A DNA stretch of 49,421 nt from Syncephalis plumigaleata (Eukaryota; Zoopagomycota; Zoopagomycetes; Zoopagales; Piptocephalidaceae), in contig JAIXMF010000062.1 in the NCBI GenBank assembly GCA_025201365.1, positions 1 to 49,421 of the forward strand. The letters run 5' to 3'. The notes beneath the pieces were generated by a model, which saw only the letters and a list, made by a program, of their open reading frames with translations, was not told the origin of the DNA and did not search any database. Of the stretch, positions 22,495 through 32,628 are shown piece after piece. A program made the translations under genes and the position numbers. Every line of letters begins with the position of its first letter. Position 1 is the first letter of the stretch.

Positions 22495-24694
22495 ATGTCT
22501 GCTTCTACGTCCACCACAAACGCAAGCCTTGCTTCACCGCACAGTAATGAGCGGCTATACGTTAACCTACCAAAATGCTGGGATACACTATGTGAAGAGG
22601 ATAAGAAGAGTATGGTCTGGTGGCTGGAGGTTATTGACACCGAGATTACAGGTATGTGCCGCTAGTGTTTATACGAATGACCACTAATTAGTACATAGAA
22701 CCCATAGAATACACGTTGTCGCTAAATGAAACGCTCAAGTTTGGGTCCGACGATACAGAGTGGTAAGCTCTACTATACCATTAAAGCCCCGTATATACTA
22801 ACGATATCTCCGTTTTAAACAGCAATTACCCGCTAAAGATAAATAACTTGTCGGGCGTCTACTTTGAGCTGGCAGTGGTAAGTCAATAATAGCTGCTTCA
22901 CAAGTGTATCGCTAACTACGGTATACATTGATAAATTATACTTTAGACCAACGAGGACATTACGTTTAAGGTAGGTAGCATACTAAAGCGTTTATTACTA
23001 GCACTAACACCAGAACTAGAACATAATGCTCCCATCTGTAAAAGGTAAGTTACCCGCACCACCCAATACATAATGGCTTATACGATATGTAGTCGAAGGA
23101 ACTGTAGTAAATACTGGCCATGAAGAAAAAATCCGAAAGGAGTGCCATATCGTCATTCCCAATTGCACAAGTAAGTAAACGACTAATACAATCTACGGTT
23201 GTCGTTAACCATACCTGTATTAATAGCAAAATTCGTTGTACACAAGCTGCAAAGAACAACTGCCAATGAAAATATCGACGCCGAAGAATATAAAGTGGTA
23301 AGTTGTAGTATGCTCTGAAGACAGCAATAATAACGAATGCTGTATTATAGTTGGTGGACGAGGACTACATCATAACGAATACGAGACTGGGAGGGTAAAT
23401 GATCTCTGGACGTTAATATTGGCGAAAAGCTAACCAATATTAATTGTTTAGGGGAACACAAGAATCTGTCTACCTTGGATTTGATTGCACTGCTTGTAAC
23501 CGTGTTGCGATCAAGTTCTCTCCACAAGGCCGTCACCAGCATATGATTTTACAAGAGGTGGATATACTGCAGGAGCTGAGTGGCCGCCCACACTTTATCC
23601 AGCTGGTCGATGTGCTTTCGACCCGCCATAACATATATGTTATACTGCAACATGCCTGGGGGGATCTGAGCCGTTACATTGACCTTCATGTAACGGTTCC
23701 AGAAGAATGTGCGAAGGTGATTTTCAAGCAATTACTAGAAGGCATCAAGGTAAGTTACATTATGATTTAATAATACTCTAAAATACTAATTACTTATTAG
23801 ATCATGCACGACAATGACATGGTGCACAGAGGTAAGCCATACTAATGTGATCCTCATACTATTATTAACATATCATTTATTACTAACATTATTGCGCCAT
23901 TAGATATTAAGGTAAGTATTAATTTATTAGCGGTACATCATATCACGGCTAACAATGTTCTTTATAGCCCCACAACATTTTGTTGTTGGAGTTCAGCCGA
24001 TCGCCCACGGCTGTCTTTACAAACTTTGGGCTAACCTATCAGTTCGCGTCACCAGAGCTAGTTATTACTAGTTTCGCTGGTACAAAGGCGTATATGGCCC
24101 CAGAAGTGATAAGAACAAGTCACAACTGGGAGAACATCAAGTCAAGAGTAGGAAGACTGGATTCGGTTATAGCCGAGCAGTTGGACTCGGAGCCCTTCAT
24201 CGAAAGCGGCTACGACCAAGCTTCCGATATGTGGAGCTTGGGAGTGGTGCTATTTGAAATGGTATTCGGTAAGTGACTAAATAATTCTAACTTACTTCTA
24301 CTAATATTAATATTATTATTAGGATATTTGCCATTTGGGGAGTCTGGTCCACTCCACTTCCAATTACACAACATCCTAGCAATGGATGTTAATGCTCATA
24401 ACCAAGATGGGCAAGTAAAGGATGAGTGTAAGTAGAACAATTATTATGAGTTTATTGCTTGCTAACTATTAATTAGGTATGGAGCTCATCCGAAATCTCC
24501 TCGTAGTAGATGCCGATGAGCGGTACACGGCAGAGGAAGCGCTGGCCTGCGCATGGCTAGCTGAGCCAGAGGAGGAAGCGAGCTCCTCTGCTCCTCCACA
24601 ACAATCCCACCAGGGCAATCGCCGATGGCCCTCCATTCCAACTCGCACCCATTACCCGCGCGAGGCCAAGCGGGGGCCCATTAACTACAGATAG
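22495..24694 (+). CDS. CHK2/Rad53-like FHA-kinase with altered active site
   Basis: Fourteen exons join in frame into 495 residues: 22495-22651, 22699-22762, 22823-22877, 22947-22974, 23014-23043, 23092-23170, 23227-23297, 23351-23393, 23452-23749, 23801-23831, 23904-23911 (8 nt), 23968-24268, 24323-24427, 24477-24694. Residues about 55-145 follow an FHA fold (LKFGSDD, NNLSGVYFEL, KVEGTVVN), but the phosphothreonine-binding Arg, the Lys/His after Ser84 and the Asn of NGT are replaced. The kinase domain (about 167-455) keeps VAIK Lys197, HRD (284-286), Lys288, Asn291, the APE motif (MAPEVI) and DMWSLGVVLFEM. DFG is changed to NFG (Asn307), and the glycine loop reads GGGTQES, losing its third Gly. 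Domain order and VAIK/LLVVDADERYT resemble the checkpoint kinase CHK2/Rad53. It may be a pseudokinase paralogue. The start codon is the ATG giving the full FHA-side exon; an overlapping frame with a signal-peptide look begins at TTG and was not used. Confidence 0.75.
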
Positions 24695-26187
24695 TAAGTA
24701 AACGTTTATTTCTATAGATATATGACTAACATTTCTTTAGTTAAATATGCGCCACTACATTCTTCTTTCCTTCTTCTTGGATTATCATTTGCTCAACATG
24801 TATTCTATACTAAATAAATTTTGTGTTTTATTCTAATTCTCGATTACTCTTACAATCAAAATGATGCTAACAGCACATACACAAATCATTAATAAATGCT
24901 TATACTATTACTTTATCACACATGTAGTTGAATGCCTAGCATACTGAATCTATTTATTCAAGTGTTCGACAATATCAGCATACATATTTTAATTTAATCA
25001 TTACTCTAAGCAGACACTACTAGTATCATCTTGCTACTCCCCTCATTCCACTATTACTTTCATACACTTACTTTCGCTCTCTTTACTCATTATGACTATT
25101 TATTTCTATCATTCTACCTTATCCCACTACCTATACATGCTTGCCACTATTGTCATTTCACACTGCATGTATTCACTATTCCACCTATTGCTCATTCCCC
25201 TTGTTGTTTACTTCTTTACACAGCACGCGTCTTCTTTGTGTCATTCACATTCCACTTACTTTCTCTTTCACTTTAGCATACACATTCCCAATAGCAGCTA
25301 TTCTGCCATACTATCTCTATGACTTTTATTTATCTCTTTGTTTTCCTCTTCCTCTAAACTATCTACATGCTCACTTGTCGTTATTATTACTATACCAATA
25401 AGCCTTGTTTATTGTTCGTTCTAGTCCTTTGTTTTCTATCACTGTCCTGCTTATTTATCAATGTTTAAGCGTTCACTGTTCTCGTTGTAATATGCACCTT
25501 TTACTTTTACCACTCTTTTCCGTCATCTGTTTGTATGCCACCCTTACGTCATGCTTTTATTTGTATTTTCATTTGTTTACTGCCATCTACATATTCTATT
25601 TACATACAAGCATATACTGCTTCTTCGAATAAACTGGCATACGTGTTCATACACCCTTCCTTGCTCATTCCTTGCTCCTTCGTGACAAGTCAGTCATTCT
25701 ACTAGTTGCTGCTTGTTTATTACATTGTTTATCGTGTATTCTCTTTGTTCACTCGTTACTATCTATGCACTCAATTGTAAGCATTATCATCATAATTTAT
25801 CTATCATACTAGTTTATTATTACTTGTAGGTACATGACATGGCAATATCCAACTATACTAGTACACTTGTATCGTATACCTTATAGAATTGATGATGATA
25901 GTTATCGCTATCAATAAATGATCCATTACTGAATACTAAATTGTTATTATTATCATGCTATATCAATTGGCATTTCTATGGTGATAATAGTGTTAACGAT
26001 TGTGCAAATCTACTTATTAATATACGGCAAAAGTAATGACTAACTGTGTTAATCGGTTGGGAAAACCCTGTAAGCGAATAGTTGTGTCGATAAAAAATCA
26101 AAGGTACAACTTTCAGTGGGATACGTAATCCAATCTCTTTCTAGCAACTACTCATTTATTGATATTGCAAACGTATATACCGCTAAG
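24695..26187. other. 1.5-kb spacer, pyrimidine-rich
   Basis: No gene is seen. From about 24990 to 25740 the + strand is strongly pyrimidine-biased and gives only low-complexity Leu/Phe/Ser/Tyr frames. The end of the spacer holds a partial copy of the dispersed repeat (25974-26072) and the RpiB promoter. Confidence 0.5.
25974..26072 (+). repeat. Dispersed repeat, partial copy A
   Basis: It shares with copies B-D the blocks TGATAATAGTGTTAACGATT, GCAAATCTA followed by TTATTAAT, the GCAAAAG-type block and the end block TTAATCGGTTGGGAAAA. Only the distal part of the ~245-bp unit is recognisable. It ends 115 bp before the RpiB start. Confidence 0.55.
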
Positions 26188-26830
26188 ATGACCGACACTT
26201 ATGTCAATAGCACAGTTTATATTGGATCCGATCACGCTGGTAAGTAGATAGTTGACTATAAAATATAACTAGTAGCTTATACGACAGGTTGTAGGTTATG
26301 ATCTCAAGGTCGAACTAATCGAGTATCTTCGCTCGCAAGGTAAAACAGTGGTCGACGTTGGTTGTTTCTCCAAAGAACGTGTAAGTGCTATGAGAGGATG
26401 TAGAGCGTATTACTTGTGTTAAAACCGAATTTAGGTCGACTATCCAGAGTATGCACCACCTGTCGCCGAAAAGGTGCTAGATACAAGTGCCAGTCCAAAG
26501 AATGCTGGTATTCTTGTGTGTGGTTCCGGTATCGGTATCTCCATTGCTGCAAACAAGATCAACGGTATTCGATGCGCTTTATGCCATGATCATTACGATG
26601 CATCCATGGCACGTAAAGTAAGTGGATCTACTTGATCGCTAGTGTTGCAACGCGACTAACTATTCCCTGTCAATTAGCATAATGACGCTAATATCGTTGC
26701 ATTGGGCGGACGTACTACCGGCGCTGAAGTAGCTAAAGAGATCGTTGATACGTTCTTGACTACCGGTTTTGATGGTAACCAGCATGCCATTCGTGTGGCC
26801 AAGATCCATAAACTTGAACAGCAGCAATAA
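26188..26830 (+). CDS. rpiB: Ribose-5-phosphate isomerase B
   Basis: Four exons (26188-26239, 26295-26380, 26435-26617, 26678-26830) join into 157 residues, the standard RpiB/LacAB length. It interconverts ribose 5-phosphate and ribulose 5-phosphate in the pentose phosphate pathway, in the cytosol. Motifs seen are [13 protein letters not shown] at the N-terminus, [16 protein letters not shown], the active-site Cys/Gly loop [34 protein letters not shown] and [11 protein letters not shown]. No targeting signal is visible. The fungal RpiB type is unrelated in fold to RpiA. The gene converges on the ARFRP1-type GTPase, with only 130 bp between the two stop codons. Confidence 0.95.
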
Positions 26831-26960
26831 TAAAGATCACTTTATGGCTATTCCTCCTTTATACGTAGCTTTATTATGAATACATGTGTAAATAAGTGGA
26901 TGATGGATGAGTAGAAGAGAGCGTTCTTTTCCCTGTTGTTGTTGTCGTTGCTGTTGTTTT

Positions 26961-27790
26961 TTACTGACGGAATACAGGTGGCCGATCCTCTTTATTGCGA
27001 TGCATTCGCAATACAAGCCATTCGATGGCATCCTCAACACCTTCACTAATAAGAGGAGTGTCACATCATTAGTGCATACTTGCAATGACAATCAACATAT
27101 AGTGCCGCTTACCCTTTAAGCGCGGATATCGGCAAGACTCGACTGTCACGAGCGCCTAATTGTAGCGCGATACGATTGAACACCTCTTTAATGTCCTCCA
27201 CGCGCATAGCTTGGTCAGTATCCTGTTTATTGGCCAGCATAACCACTGGAACTCCCTCGACACTATCGTTCATCACCATTTGTTCTAGGAATATCGGTTA
27301 ATTCATGCTAGTGTATTTCGATCCAACTATCCTACCGAATGTTTCCCGACATTGATCTAGTCGCATGCTATCCGCGCTGTCGATGACAAATACAATGCCG
27401 TGACATTCGTCGTAGTATTTATCCCAGAGAACACGTAGCGCATCCTGTCCGCCTAAATCCCAAAAGTTGATACGAGATCGATGCACCTCCACTTTACCAA
27501 CTGAGATAATATACAATTTTAGTATGATAATATAACCAGGTATTATATTAGTAGCTTACTGTTCATGCCTACCGTTGGTGTAATTTTCTCGGGCGGTAAA
27601 CCCCTGATACCCAAGTAGATTTGCTTAATTTGCTCTAGCAGCGTCTATTCATCATGGTTAACCATCGATATAGTCTATCGGTAATCGAGTAACTAACAGT
27701 TTTGCCTGCATTGTCCAGTCCGAGAATAATAACATTGTACTCCTCTTTCTGAGTTAAATGAGCGTATAGACCACTAAATAGCGTGTACAT
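26961..27790 (-). CDS. ARL3: ARF-related GTPase, ARFRP1 / yeast Arl3 class
   Basis: Five exons (27698-27790, 27560-27644, 27336-27500, 27113-27284, 26961-27045) join into 199 residues. The G1 P-loop is GLDNAGKT, the switch I Thr lies in ITPTVGMN, G3 is WDLGGQD, G4 is NKQD and G5 is SALKG. MYTLFSGLYAHLTQKEEY at the N-terminus, with no Gly2 for myristoylation, and LWDKYYDECHGIVFVIDS are typical of ARFRP1/Arl3p. That class is N-acetylated and recruits Arl1 and golgins to the trans-Golgi. G3 ends in Gln-Asp, so the catalytic Gln is retained. The second exon begins after an intron with a GTTAGT donor. It shares a 138-bp divergent promoter with the ZNRD2-like gene. Confidence 0.9.
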
Positions 27791-27928
27791 GATGTAAGCT
27801 ATGTGTTGGTAGGAGGAGGATATATTGTGCGGAAATAAAGAGAGAAAGAGAAGGTTGAAACAATCGTTCAAATCGAACAGTTTGCAAGGTTTTCTTGTTC
27901 TTTTTTTTAGTTTGTTTATTTGATTACA

Positions 27929-29089
27929 ATGACGACAGCATCCAGTGAGAACGACGTAGTGTTAGAGCGGCTTTCCGACCTTATGCTAAGAGGCTGGGTA
28001 GGTTACTAGAGTATGAATCGAGATTAAAGTGTACTAACTGTTTTGACAGATAATGACCAACGATACTTGTTATGCGACAACTCATTCAGTAAGTAATACG
28101 ACGACATGAAGATACTTATTATTAATAGTTTGAAGGCACCGAAAATGCGTATGAAAGGCGGCACCGAACACTGGTGTGTTCTATGTGACGAGGATAAGAT
28201 AGTAGCAAATGGTGGCGGTGTCATTAAATCTCGTACGCGTGCTCAAGCAACTACTACGGAACAACAAGCGGCAGTTATATCCACTGAAATAGAGGAAGAA
28301 ACGAAAGGAGCTAGCAATGCAGAAGCGAAAAAGCAGCAAGACACCGAATATCCGGAACAATCATCAATATCGACAAGTCGTGCGCGGCAAGATGATGTAT
28401 CTCGTTTACTAGGCGAGAAGATGCTTCAAGGCTGGACATTGATGGAGTCAGTTTGCGAATCAAATAGCTGTGTTGGAGTGAGTTGATAAGTGATTATGTA
28501 CTTCGTTTATTACTAATGGAGCAAAATGCATAGGTGCCATTGATGAAGGATCTACAGGGTCGGCTTTACTGTGTTGCTTGTCAAAAAACGGTAGATGAAC
28601 TGGCAGAGATGGATGTTAATATGTCCGATGAAGTATCGCATTACAAATTCAAGGAAAACAACGGCAATACAACATTGGAGGAGAAACCATCAAATGTCAA
28701 TGAAAACATTACGGTAACTATATTACATACTCATTAATGGAGCATAGTGCATGATCTAATGAGTTTGCATCTATTATGATAATGTGATTTGACAGAGACA
28801 TACATTTTCCTCTGATGCGACAACCACGGAATTGACACCATCCAAGCGAATAATACAATCGACAGCGACAATGCTTGATACTCAGCGACAACAGAAGAGA
28901 CAAGTATCGTATGCAGATTTTACTACATTCTCCGATGATGAAGTGCTTGCAAAAACTCAGTACTCACTAAAAGTGACACTTGGTCGACAACTACACTTGT
29001 TGGAGCAATGCGAGTCAAGCCACGAATGCGCGACAATTGCCAATGCTGTGTCTAATCTAGTGATGGCACTAAAAGCATGTAAGCAATAA
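27929..29089 (+). CDS. ZNRD2: ZNRD2 / autoantigen-p27-type zinc-ribbon protein
   Basis: Five exons (27929-27997, 28050-28088, 28136-28477, 28534-28713, 28796-29089) join into 307 residues. The central unit LLGEKMLQGWTLMES, with Cys pairs ahead of VPLMKDLQGRLYCVAC, matches the Auto_anti-p27 zinc ribbon of human ZNRD2 (SSSCA1). The N-terminus carries a second, related unit (LSDLMLRGW, a single Cys in NDTCYATTH, then MRMKGGTEHWCVLCD). That copy lacks one Cys and is probably degenerate. The C-terminus (about 235-307) contains the helical LGRQLHLLEQCES and VSNLVMALKACKQ segments found at the human C-terminus. The protein's function is poorly defined; human ZNRD2 is linked to tubulin-folding cofactors and mitotic antigens. 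The third exon uses the acceptor at 28135, which keeps the frame. Confidence 0.8.
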
Positions 29090-29853
29090 CAAATGACAGT
29101 ATCGATGAACAGATAGTACAGGACTTTTCTCTCTGATTAGTACAGTTAGCCTTTTGCTTCTTACTAATAAATAATAGTCATGATAATAAGACTAATGTAT
29201 TTAGATGTGTAGATAGCAATAACCATCAATTGCTACGGCCATATCAACTACTCAATAATAGTAATGCGATAATGGTGTTGATAATTATGCAAATTTATTA
29301 ATTAATAAACAGCAAAAGTTAAAGACTAATAATGCTAAGTGGTTAGAAAAAACATTGTACTTGCAATGGTGCCAATCATATACCACTATTCCTACTATTA
29401 CTATTATTATTAAGCATTATGCTGACAAGTATAGCGCGGCACTAGATGATGAAGATGACGTCAATTTCTACATGTCAGGTGACATTCATTGCAAGCACCA
29501 CTTTTGTAGCGACCACGTGCACGACACTAGACAGGCGCATGACAAACGGCACGCCTTTTCTTTCAGTTTTTTTATCTTTCATCACACCTACACCTACAAA
29601 CAAACAAACCAAGACATCGTTTATTACAGTTGTTTCTAACATCCACTACATTTTATTCTTATTGTTGCTATCCTTATTATCGCATTGATGCATCAATACA
29701 ACTCCTAACTAGAGAAATATTTCAGGATCTATTTATCTAAATCATTATTTATTACAGGCAACCAAACAAACAAACAAGCATTGACCGAGTTTCACGGTAT
29801 CATTGAACTGGATCGAATTCAAACTGAACAACTCTATGTAACCATCTTTATCC
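29090..29853. other. ZNRD2 to BRI3-like spacer
   Basis: A 764-bp AT-rich spacer with dispersed repeat copy B in its first half. The remainder (29370-29850) has only low-complexity frames and a CAAACAAA-rich stretch near 29600 and 29760. No gene is seen. Confidence 0.5.
29117..29360 (+). repeat. Dispersed repeat copy B
   Basis: It aligns by eye along its whole length with copies C and D: ACAGTTAGCCTTTTG, AATAAATAATAGT, CAACTACTCAATAATAG, GCGATAATG, AATTAATAAAC and GTTAGAAAAAACA. It is more diverged than C is from D, mainly in the middle (29180-29240). It starts 28 bp after the ZNRD2 stop. Confidence 0.8.
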
Positions 29854-31578
29854 ATGTCGAAAAGTCACACTACGTTTAACACGGATAATTCTCCCTTGAA
29901 CGAGGCGGCAAACGCTAGTGTCGTAAATATCAATGCGAATATCGATACGTTAAACGAAGTGGTTGGCGAGAGCAAGGGCCATAAGTTGGTGGATCAGTCA
30001 AGAACACTCACCACGGATAGTGGGGAGAGTGACGCAAAATACAATTGGACCAGTGGCAAGCCGTATCCCGCCATTTCTATTGATTCGCGCGATTCAATGC
30101 GTACAGTGACACCGCAGAGTACAGTCAATTCAGTGCGCAGTCAAGATCCAAATATGGTCGACAATAATGATGATAGTGGTGATCATCAGCATCATCTTGT
30201 CGTTGAACCGATTAGAGGATATGATTCGGTGAATGGCACGCAGAATGATACTATAATTTCAAACATGCAAGGGAGTGTCATTCTCATGGAGCATATGCGT
30301 GATGCTCTTGGCACGGTGTCCTACGGTACGGTATGGGACGATACGTTTGCAAGCTCGCATTACCCAACTGTACTAGTGAATGACAACGCGATGATATTAC
30401 GAGAAGAGCTCGGTGAAGACGAGTCCGAGTTAGGACAATCGCGATTTGTTGGCACATCCAACAAAACCACAAGGAAACGACATAATACACCACCGAGTAG
30501 ACGAGCAAGACTACTTGGACTGTTGAAGCTTTCCAGGAAAACGCATCGAACGCCATTAACGCATTCCAGACGTTCCACGATAAGAGGCCGTTCCATTTTA
30601 GTGGGGCAACCGATGGAATTACCTGTTCCCCTTGATCAACCGGACACGGAGGCACCTGACTCTGTCGCGGTGATTTCAACGGAAATAGAATCTAATAAAA
30701 GTGCGAAACAGGATATTGTCACCAAGAAATGGTGGCGATGGCGACGACAACATAAGGCTAGAACCGGTGGATCTTCTATTGTGATTGCACCCCAATCAAC
30801 GGATACACCAACTCGGATGGAGCAAGGAACCAATGTTACGCGCGCTCATCACATAGATACTAATCCTTTAATTAGATTGAGCGAGGAGGACGTGCAAGAC
30901 TCGATCACTGGAATTCATCATGAGTCGGTATCACCTGATTCGGCTGTCAGCGGACATGCATCACATGCAGCCACGGCCATCAGTCAACACACGCACTCGA
31001 CATCGTCGTCATTTCCAACTGACGAGCCAGCATCATTTAATACGAATAGCAATGCCAGCAAACGATACTCGCCCTTATTTGCTTTGCCTCCACCCCTTGC
31101 TGAACGGCCTGAACTACCTCGTCGTCTCTTTTACTATTCGGAACCTTATCGACGCGGTGTAGCACGCCCGCCAGACACCGCTCACCCGACTAGTCCAGCC
31201 ATGCAGGACACATTAGCTTTGCAGGATGTCCAGCATAAAAGAGACGATCATCGACACGGTCAAACTGGATCCACATCACCCGTCCAGTCATCGGGTATGA
31301 TGGACTTGTCACCATTTGCCTGGCAAACTCAAGAGGAAGCAAGAATAGCGAGACGACGCTCGCGTACATCAAATGAGCGTAACACCACCGGAAGACCTAG
31401 TCAGCATTATCAAATGTGCATCGATGGCGAAGGTCATCATTTTGCGCGTCAATCGACATTTTGCGGCATTTGCTGGTCTATTCTTTTCTTTCCTTGTGGC
31501 CTCCTATGCTGTTACACGCCTTCAGAGCGGCGTTGCAAGAAATGTCGACAACATGTATCACGACGACATTATCGATAA
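29854..31578 (+). CDS. Long disordered protein with C-terminal BRI3-like domain
   Basis: A single exon encodes 574 residues. About 515 residues are Ser/Thr/Asp/His-rich and look disordered, with basic patches (SRRARLLGLLKLSRK; WWRWRRQHKAR). The last ~55 residues are distinct: MCIDGEG..., then CGICWSILFFPCGLLCC, then SERRCKKC. The hydrophobic FFP-G-LLCC core followed by a basic CxxC matches the second half of the BRI3/LITAF-like membrane-inserted Cys domain (endosome and lysosome membrane in animals). The first CxxC knuckle is incomplete, with only single Cys at MCID visible. A long N-terminal extension is unusual for that family. The domain call is moderate; the function is unknown. Confidence 0.6.
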   Translation: MSKSHTTFNTDNSPLNEAANASVVNINANIDTLNEVVGESKGHKLVDQSRTLTTDSGESDAKYNWTSGKPYPAISIDSRDSMRTVTPQSTVNSVRSQDPNMVDNNDDSGDHQHHLVVEPIRGYDSVNGTQNDTIISNMQGSVILMEHMRDALGTVSYGTVWDDTFASSHYPTVLVNDNAMILREELGEDESELGQSRFVGTSNKTTRKRHNTPPSRRARLLGLLKLSRKTHRTPLTHSRRSTIRGRSILVGQPMELPVPLDQPDTEAPDSVAVISTEIESNKSAKQDIVTKKWWRWRRQHKARTGGSSIVIAPQSTDTPTRMEQGTNVTRAHHIDTNPLIRLSEEDVQDSITGIHHESVSPDSAVSGHASHAATAISQHTHSTSSSFPTDEPASFNTNSNASKRYSPLFALPPPLAERPELPRRLFYYSEPYRRGVARPPDTAHPTSPAMQDTLALQDVQHKRDDHRHGQTGSTSPVQSSGMMDLSPFAWQTQEEARIARRRSRTSNERNTTGRPSQHYQMCIDGEGHHFARQSTFCGICWSILFFPCGLLCCYTPSERRCKKCRQHVSRRHYR

Positions 31579-32158
31579 TTACTACAACTATTATTACTAT
31601 TATTACTATTATTATTACATCTATTAACGCAGATATTTATTGCAATGTACCACCAGTTACACGGCTTCTTTCCTATGCCATGAATCACCAAATATACGTT
31701 TTAGTATTTATTTTATTATCTATCTATCTATCGCTACTAAGAATAAGTATTGCCATCGTATGGTATACCACACTTGACTTTATCAATCAATAAACTTGAA
31801 ACATTGATTATTTATCTATAGTCCTACAGGCTATTTCCATTCAATTTGCGCAGTTAGCCTTTTGTTTTTACGAATAAATAATAGTTATCACAAATTGTAA
31901 TAGATGATATCGCGATCATTAACATCTCCCTCAACTGCTAGTGCCATAACAACTACTCAATAATAATAGCAATGCGATAATGATGCTAATAATTGTGTTA
32001 ATCTATTTATTAATAAACTGCAAATGTTAAAGGATAACAATGTTAATCGGTTAGAAAAACACTGTATTCCATCAATTATTCCTCTATTTTTTTGTTCGCC
32101 AGTTGAGATCCACTTGAGAGTGAAACGAAACCTACTGTTCAAGTAAGCCTTTGTAATC
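31579..32158. other. BRI3-like to MGR2 spacer
   Basis: It begins with an ATT/ACT trinucleotide tract (31579-31622), continues AT-rich, and carries dispersed repeat copy C, which ends 91 bp before the MGR2 start. Confidence 0.6.
31824..32067 (+). repeat. Dispersed repeat copy C
   Basis: It is nearly identical to copy D over ~245 bp. Shared blocks include GCGCAGTTAGCCTTTTG, GATGATATCGCGATCATTAA, CATCTCCCTCAACTGCTAG, ACTACTCAATAATAATAGC and TTTATTAATAAACTGCAAA, ending near GAAAAACACTGTAT. A palindromic ATCGCGAT core lies in the middle. No open frame and no clear terminal inverted repeat are seen. Confidence 0.9.
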
Positions 32159-32628
32159 ATGTCCGTGCGAGAACCTACACTTTTCGACAAGCTCAAGATG
32201 GGCGCGGTTATGGGCGGCACCGTCGGTCTGTGCATTGGTCTTGTATTTGGTACTGTAAACGTGGTTCGGTAAGCATAGATCACTTGGTGCGAATAAACCG
32301 ACGATGACGCTCATTCGCGTGGCCCTACTGCGTTAATATTTATTTTACTCGACGTGTTTCTAGATTTGGTCCAGGCCAACATGGCTATCTGGGCACGCTA
32401 GGTCGCTCGATGGCATCGTCAGCCGGCTTCTTCGGATTGTTGATGGCAGTAGGCGCGGTTGTTCGTTCGGAGGAAGCACGTCCCCTACCATTTGCTAGTA
32501 TCCACAACGCTAACTCGGCCACGCTTGGTGGTTGGCGCCGTCGTGCCGATGGCTCCATTGAACGCGTCGTTAATCTTGGCGCGAATGAAATAGCCGTGGA
32601 AGCTATTCCAAAGGAGAAGCCACATTAA
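32159..32628 (+). CDS. MGR2: Mgr2/ROMO1-type mitochondrial inner-membrane protein
   Basis: Two exons (32159-32268, 32364-32628) encode 124 residues. FDKLKMGAVMGGTVGLCIGLVFG and the second helix SSAGFFGLLMAVGAVVRSEE match the two glycine-zipper transmembrane helices of Mgr2 (fungi) and ROMO1 (animals). Mgr2 is the lateral gatekeeper of the TIM23 presequence translocase in the mitochondrial inner membrane. The family normally stops close to the IRSE-type end of helix 2. Here about 45 further polar residues follow (SATLGGWRRRADGS, then ending in KEKPH). The extension has no recognised domain and is not the product of a missed stop, since it ends in a clean TAA. Confidence 0.85.

Noticed and set aside
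22466-22687. Signal-peptide-like frame at the start of the FHA-kinase
   Set aside because: It begins at TTG and runs in a different frame from exon 2. The ATG at 22495 gives an exon that splices in frame into the FHA region.
25031-25632. Series of plus-strand hydrophobic frames (75-86 codons)
   Set aside because: They overlap in several frames at once, as expected for pyrimidine-rich DNA giving Leu/Phe/Ser/Tyr in any phase.
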